A DNA stretch of 64,000 nucleotides from Cephalopachus bancanus (lineage: Eukaryota; Chordata; Mammalia; Primates; Tarsiidae). The translations under genes were made by a program, and so were the position numbers. The DNA lies in the NCBI GenBank assembly GCA_027257055.1, contig JAPVLO010000967.1:1-64000 (forward strand), given 5' to 3'. Numbering within the stretch: the first letter of the stretch is position 1; each line of letters opens with the position of its first letter. Of this stretch, positions 41,656 through 64,000 are shown piece by piece. The notes under the pieces were generated by a model that did not search any database, had not been told where the DNA came from, and saw only the letters and a program-made list of their open reading frames with translations.

Positions 41656-41929
41656 AGCCGCGGCGCAGTGGCTCATGCCTATAATGCCAGCACTTTAGGA
41701 GGCCGAGGTGAGAGGATTGCTTGAGCCCATGAGTTTGAGACCAGCCTGAGCAACTTGGTGAGACCTCATCTCTACAATAAATCAAAAAATTAGCCAGGTA
41801 ATTTCAGTTACTTGGAAGACTGAAGCAGAAGAATTGCCTGAGCCCAACAGGTTGAGGCTGCGGTGGCCATGAGCGTGCCATTGCACTCCAGCCTGGGCAA
41901 TGGAGTGACACTCCAACTCAAAAAAAGAA
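41656..41929 (+). repeat. Alu, older type, same target site
   Basis: Shares its 5' flank with the 3' duplication of the young copy; 3' flank AGAAACCGGGTAGCA at 41930-41944 has one mismatch. Confidence 0.92.
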
Positions 41930-41944
41930 AGAAACCGGGTAGCA

Positions 41945-43019
<1,075 letters not shown>

Positions 43020-43475
43020 AGCTTTGAGGAATGTAGGAGAGCCAAGTGTCACTGTGGGAGAGGATAGAGGATGGCCCGGTCTTTGGGTCATCCCTGTGTG
43101 GGAAAAAAGGCAGGATGTGGAGGTCCGACCCCCCACTGGGGAGAAGAGGTGAGGGCTGCTAAAGGGTGGGGTCTGTCCTTGTGCCTCCCTGAAACCCCTG
43201 TCCCTCAACAGCTGGAACTGAGGGGAGGTGGAAAGATGGCCGGAGCTGGCAGCAGGGCAGACCTGGCTGGTGGGGGGTCTGGCTGCCCACATCAGGCTGG
43301 AGGAAGGGCAGGGCCTGAGAGCGGGCCTGGAGGGAACAGGATGTCTGTGTTGGGGAGGGAGAGGACAGTGCCAGCTCCTGGCTGCTCCTCCTCCCTGCCT
43401 GGCTGGGTCCCAGGAGCCCCTCCCTGTCCTCCCAGCTACAATCCACATTGGGACCGGCCATAAGCTCCCTTCACG

Positions 43476-58624
<15,149 letters not shown>

Positions 58625-58749
58625 CCCACCTTGAAGCTGCTTATCACGGGGAAGCAGGCGAAGTCTGTGGGTGGAGGGCTTGGCCAGTACTCTCTCCTCC
58701 TGGGAACCAGCTGCTCCCCACACCTGAACTTTCGACCAGCTCCCATTGT

Positions 58750-58755
58750 ATTAAA
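58750..58755 (+). promoter_or_regulatory. LMAN1L polyadenylation signal ATTAAA
   Basis: The common variant hexamer ATTAAA lies 126 bases after the LMAN1L stop; no AATAAA is nearer. It implies that the transcript ends about 0.9 kb before the CPLX3 start codon. Confidence 0.65.
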
Positions 58756-58769
58756 GGCGATTTCCCTCT

Positions 58770-59439
58770 CCCCACACTTTGTACACTCATTTACCTTCCA
58801 GCCTCCACCTTGACCACTATGAAGGCTCCCACCTCCTCTGGGTAGGTAGCAGGAAGTGGGCTCCCTTAACCACCAAAGACCAGATAGCCCACTGGCTTTG
58901 AGCCCTGGACTACGGAGGGACAAGGAATCATAACTGTGTGTAATTCTGTCCCCAGATTCACTCAGAACAGGGAGCAGCGTCTCCCAGTGTTCCTCCTGAC
59001 CCAGCCCTGCTGGCACCAGGGAACAGGTCTCTCCCCCCCACTCCCTGCTGCTCCAGGGGGCGGCAGGGGAGGAGCCAGACCTGAGAACCTGGAAAGCAAC
59101 TGTGGAACCGTAACTGGGATTCCCGCTCTGCCCTCGGGTCTCCCGCCCTTTCCCAGCGACAAGCTCTTTGGGCAGCTGCTGGGTTCAGCGGGCTGGGGGG
59201 TGGGGCGGACGGGGTGGGGCCCAAGGCTGGGTGTTTACCCCTTGCTGCTACCTGGGTCTCCCGGCTGAAATCCTGGCTACCAGTGACCCCGAAGAGGAGG
59301 AAGATGGAGGAGGGCAGGGACCGGGCTCCGGACGTGTGTCAGCTCAGCCCCTTCCCCGGGGGAGCGACCCCAGCACCGCAGGCCCTAATCTGCTGTCAGC
59401 AGTGCCCAGTGGAGCTTGGCGTGGAAGGAGGCACGTGGG
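58770..59439. other. Intergenic LMAN1L-CPLX3
   Basis: Unique sequence, increasingly GC-rich towards CPLX3; no repeat recognised. Confidence 0.5.
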
Positions 59440-59672
59440 GGAGGCGGGAGTGGGACGCGGGCACGTGGTCCAGCCTTCTCAGCCCCGTGCGTGCCCCCCG
59501 CCCCGCGTGAGGAGGGGTTTGGGGAGGTGGGGGCGGGCAGCGGGCGGCGCCTAGCGTGGGGCGCGGGCCCGCGGCGGGAGCTGTCCGCGAGCCCTAGTGC
59601 TGAAGTCGGCGCAGACGTGCCCGGCGCCCGGCGCGTGCTACCAGGCTCCCAGTGCCCCGGCCGGCGAAGACC
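59440..59672 (+). promoter_or_regulatory. GC-rich CPLX3 promoter / 5' UTR region
   Basis: A short CpG-rich block precedes the CPLX3 start codon. No TATA box is evident. A CTAATC element just upstream, at 59385-59390, matches the core bound by the photoreceptor factor CRX; with CPLX3 being retinal this is suggestive only. The transcription start is not determined. Confidence 0.5.
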
Positions 59673-61078
59673 ATGGCGTTCATGGTGAAGACCATGGTGG
59701 GCGGCCAGCTGAAGAACCTCACCGGGAGCCTGGGGGGCGGCGAGGACAAGGGAGACGGGGACAAGTCGGCGGCCGAAGCGCAGGGCATGAGCCGAGAGGA
59801 GTACGAGGAGTATCAGAAGCAACTGGTGGAAGAGAAGTAAGTGGGATCCCTCCGGGCTCCAGCGACCCCCCTCCCGCGCACACACGCGCGGCTACTCGGT
59901 CCACTCCCGGGCCAGCCTCAGGCCCTCCTCCCCCTCCCCTCCTTCCCTAGACACGGTAAGAGGCTGGGAGGTGTCCTCTAGGCTGCCCCCCTGATCCCCC
60001 ATCTCAAACCCAGGACCCCACTTCAGTCTCATACACAGGCCGGGGGGGAGGGGCGACAGGAGTCTGGGACGGGGAGGGAGCGCACGTGCATTTCTGACCA
60101 AGCAAATAATCCCTTAATCCGATCTGGTCCCAGCTGCCTGTGTCTTCCAACTGGGGCTTCTCTGAGCCTGAGAAAAGTGATGCAGCTTCAGGGGGCTCTG
60201 AGTCACAGGGACAGATCCTAAGATGGGGTCACTCACAGACACTGAGGAGACTTGTGGGCAGCAGCGCCAGGGCAGTCCAACTGGATTCTGGGGCTGGGCT
60301 CCGGAGCTAGGCTACTTGGGTTCCAATCCTGGCTTTGCTTCTTATTAGATAGATAACTTTAGGCAAGTTACCTAACCTTTCTGTGCCTCCATTTCCTCTC
60401 CTGACAAGTGGGGACGGTAATCCTAATACATGCTTAATAGAGTATGAAGATTAAATGACAGTGCATGTAAACCACTTAGTGCAGCGCCTGGCACGTGGTA
60501 GAGCTTCATAAATGATCGCCATTATTTCACTGAATCCTGATAACAGTTTTGTGAGTTGCAGAATCTTATCCCCATTTTACAGAACAGGAAGTGAACTGCC
60601 TTACCCAAGGACATACCTAAAAAGTAGCCAGGACTCAAACTCAAGTTTGTCCCAAATATTTTTCCCCACACAGCACAGCTTGTCAAGGAGGAGGAGACCG
60701 AGCTGAAGGCTGAGAGGGGCAAATATTAGTTAGAGTCTGCAGAGGGAACCAGCAGACGGTGCTCCCACCCCACTAGCTCTGTCCAGCAGCAGGCGAGGAG
60801 GAGACAAGGGACGCTGGGAGGGGGAGAGGCAGCGAGGACTAACCGAGGCTGGCCAGATCGCGCATCCTCATTACACACAGGGACAACGCATTCACTACCA
60901 GGACTCAGAGATCCCGTCCTCCCCTCCCTCGCGACCCCAGCCCCCTCCTCTCATCCCTGGAGGTGACTCTGCCCTCGATGCACCCCGCAGGATGGAGCGG
61001 GATGCGCAGTTCACGCAGAGAAAGGCCGAGCGGGCCACACTGCGGAGCCACTTCCGAGACAAATACCGGCTGCCCAAG
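59673..61078 (+). CDS. CPLX3: Complexin-3, first two coding exons (3' end outside the window)
   Basis: Complexin-3 binds assembled SNARE complexes and tunes vesicle fusion at retinal ribbon synapses and some other neurons. Exon 1 codes from 59673 to 59836 and splits a lysine codon (AA/G). Exon 2 is 60991-61078. Together they give residues 1-84 of a protein usually 158 aa long, starting [11 protein letters not shown]. The accessory and central SNARE-binding helix is visible ([14 protein letters not shown], then [18 protein letters not shown] and [10 protein letters not shown]). The donor after LPK at 61079 is GTAAGC. The remaining exon, with the acidic C-terminal region and the prenylated CAAX end known for CPLX3, is not found before 64000. 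The ATG at 59673 was chosen over an upstream in-frame GTG because it matches the family start and sits in a CC-ATGG context. Confidence 0.95.
60290..60520 (+). repeat. MIR, nearly full length, in CPLX3 intron 1
   Basis: TGGGTTCCAATCCTGGCTTT, GGCAAGTTACCTAACCTTTC and GCGCCTGGCACGTGGTAGAG follow the whole MIR order. Confidence 0.88.
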
Positions 61079-61499
61079 GTAAGCTGGCAGGGCTGTGAGG
61101 TGGCCCAGGACTGGAGCTCCTGGTTCCATATTCCTTCGTCCTACTCTGGGCACTGTGGCCTTTGGCTGTTAAAACTCATCAGATGCTTGGTTACGTCCTT
61201 CCTTCTCCCACTCATTCATTCATTCATTTGATCATTCATTCTTTCGCGCACTCACTCCTGGTTAAAGGCACCCACCAAGGTCCAGGGCTTGGTGCTGAGG
61301 GGACAGGTTTGTTTCTGAAGCCAATGCAGGCCTCTTCTCTCCTCCACCTCCAAACCCCCAATCCCTGGCCAGACCCAGGCAGATGAAGCCACAGGGGAGA
61401 CTGTAGATTTTACTGCAGGGGTGACTGCTTTGGGGGCTCCTGAACATACGGGAGGGCGGGGTGGGGGAGAGAAGCTTGTACCCTCTCTGTGCTGGGTGC

Positions 61500-61640
61500 T
61501 TGACCTTCATGTCCTCACCTAACCCCCAATGGCGCTGCCAGGTAGCTGTCACCCACATCCTCAAGTGATGAAACTGAGGCTCTGAGAGATGAAGGGACTT
61601 GGCTAAGGTTTTACAGCCAGTGAGTGGTGGAGCTGGGGTC
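61500..61640 (-). repeat. MIR remnant in CPLX3 intron 2
   Basis: GATGAAACTGAGGCTCTGAG then AGGTTTTACAGCCAGTGAG is reverse MIR core. Confidence 0.75.
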
Positions 61641-61787
61641 AGCCTCCAAGCCTGTGGGTATTGAGACTGTTTTTGTTCCAGGACCCCACTCTGCTTCCAG
61701 GGTGTGGAGTCTGCCTGCAGAGAGCAGAGTAACCCTTTGGCCGGCCAAGCAGCCAGGAAGTATGTCTCAACAGATCCCTGTCCCAGG

Positions 61788-61914
61788 CTCCCCTGGGCAC
61801 TGCCTCCAGAATCCCCTAGGCACTGCCCCAACCTTCCCTGGGCACTGCCCCCAGAACCCTCTGGACACTTCCCCCCAAAACCCCTGGACACTGCCCCAGC
61901 CTCCTGTGGGCACC
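61788..61914. repeat. Degenerate minisatellite, about 6 units of 21-26 bases
   Basis: CCTGGGCACTGCC(T/C)CCAGAA recurs as CCTAGGCACTGCCCC, CCTGGGCACTGCCCCC, CTGGACACTTCCCCC and CCTGGACACTGCCCC. Confidence 0.85.
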
Positions 61915-62504
61915 AAAGCAACAGATGGGCATGTAAGTGTGCTGTGTCTGTTGCCAAGGGGGGAACTGAAGCATAAGCCCTCCCTCTACCCCAAATATTA
62001 CCCTAGTGTGCCCAGAACTGCGCTGAAGTCTGGGGGAAAACTGAAGTCCAGGGCTCTAGCTCTCCTGACTTTGATCTTCCACTTGAACTGAAAGATCAAG
62101 TATATGAACATCACATTCACTCATTCAACAAATAGTTACGGAGCCCCCAGCTACCACTGAGTTCCCACAGGGTACCCAATCTTCTGGAAGTCTCTCACAG
62201 GGAAAACCAGTCCAGAAAGCCTGTCTTCATGAAAGCCCAGCTGGGAATGGAGTCATTCTGACTCCTGCCCTCAGGGAACTCTGAGTCCTGGAGAAGAGGC
62301 AATGCTTGACTGCAACTGAGCAGTACACAAGAGGGGAAGCCCCTAAGGCCCCCCAAGAAGGACAAGGAAGTGCAGTGACCATCAGGAGGTATCCTGCAAA
62401 GGAGACACAGATGCTGGCCTCAGTGACATGGGCTTGAACCTAGCTCCCCTACTTCCTACCTGCATGACATTGGGCGATCCATTTGTTTGATTTATTTGCA
62501 TATT

Positions 62505-63706
<1,202 letters not shown>

Positions 63707-63759
63707 TAAGTTACTTACCTTACATTAGTACGTAAGTACTTAACTTAAATTTAAAGTAA

Positions 63760-63905
63760 GTTACTTAATTATCTGAGCTTCAATTTCCTTATTTGTGACA
63801 TGGAGGCAACAATACCTACCTCCTGGGGTTAATGTGAGAATTAAAAGCACCAGTTCAATGCCAGCCATATAGTAGGTGTCTGATAAATGGGACCTGTTTC
63901 TATCA
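63760..63905 (+). repeat. MIR remnant
   Basis: CTTCAATTTCCTTATTTGTG, AATACCTACCTCCTGGGGTT and ATAGTAGGTGTCTGATAAAT follow the MIR order. Confidence 0.8.
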
Positions 63906-64000
63906 CTGGTGACGGTATTCAGTAAAACAATGGTCAATGCATGACTCAGCTGTGACGTCACAGCGTGACTCCTAGGTATTTTCGTTTTGTCTTTACTCAC

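Overview
The window is mammalian nuclear DNA from a primate. It is dense in Alu elements, with MIR remnants, CpG-island promoters and split genes with GT-AG introns. All three recognised genes lie on the + strand, in the order CSK, LMAN1L, CPLX3, as in the block downstream of CYP1A1/CYP1A2 at human 15q24. The Alus point to the lineage. Many copies belong to a divergent subfamily with a one-base-shorter start (GGTGGCTCAGCCTG), the linker TCTACAATAAATCAAAAAATTAGCC-like text and a modified right arm. These match neither anthropoid AluJ/S/Y nor the lemur/galago types I know, so a tarsier is the best guess; this is inference.

Layout. 1-16.7 kb is intergenic: a pyrimidine minisatellite (0.54-0.85 kb), tandem and nested Alus, old MIRs and a long inverted repeat at 11.74-11.84 kb. 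I found no gene there. 16.8-17.7 kb is a CpG island holding the CSK promoter and non-coding exon 1. 17.67-33.33 kb is CSK intron 1, with a local duplication and an Alu-riddled DNA transposon. 33.33-38.2 kb holds the CSK coding exons and 3' UTR; the spliced reading frame gives 450 aa. 38.2-43.4 kb is intergenic with nested Alus. 43.48-58.77 kb is LMAN1L, 14 exons and 526 aa in the reconstruction. 59.4-61.1 kb holds the first two coding exons of CPLX3; its last exon lies beyond the right edge.

The genes are neighbours rather than a pathway. CSK is a cytosolic tyrosine kinase that switches off Src-family kinases. LMAN1L is an ERGIC-53-like membrane lectin of the early secretory route. CPLX3 is a SNARE-binding complexin of retinal ribbon synapses.

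I found no previously undescribed gene system. The most unusual material is in the repeats: Alus whose box B region has become a perfect tRNA T-arm-like hairpin, three sites where a younger Alu re-used the insertion site of an older one, repeated insertion of young Alus into the A-rich linker of old ones, and a near-perfect 30-bp inverted repeat. In the genes, the points worth checking are two non-GT donors in LMAN1L and overlapping short upstream reading frames in the CSK leader.
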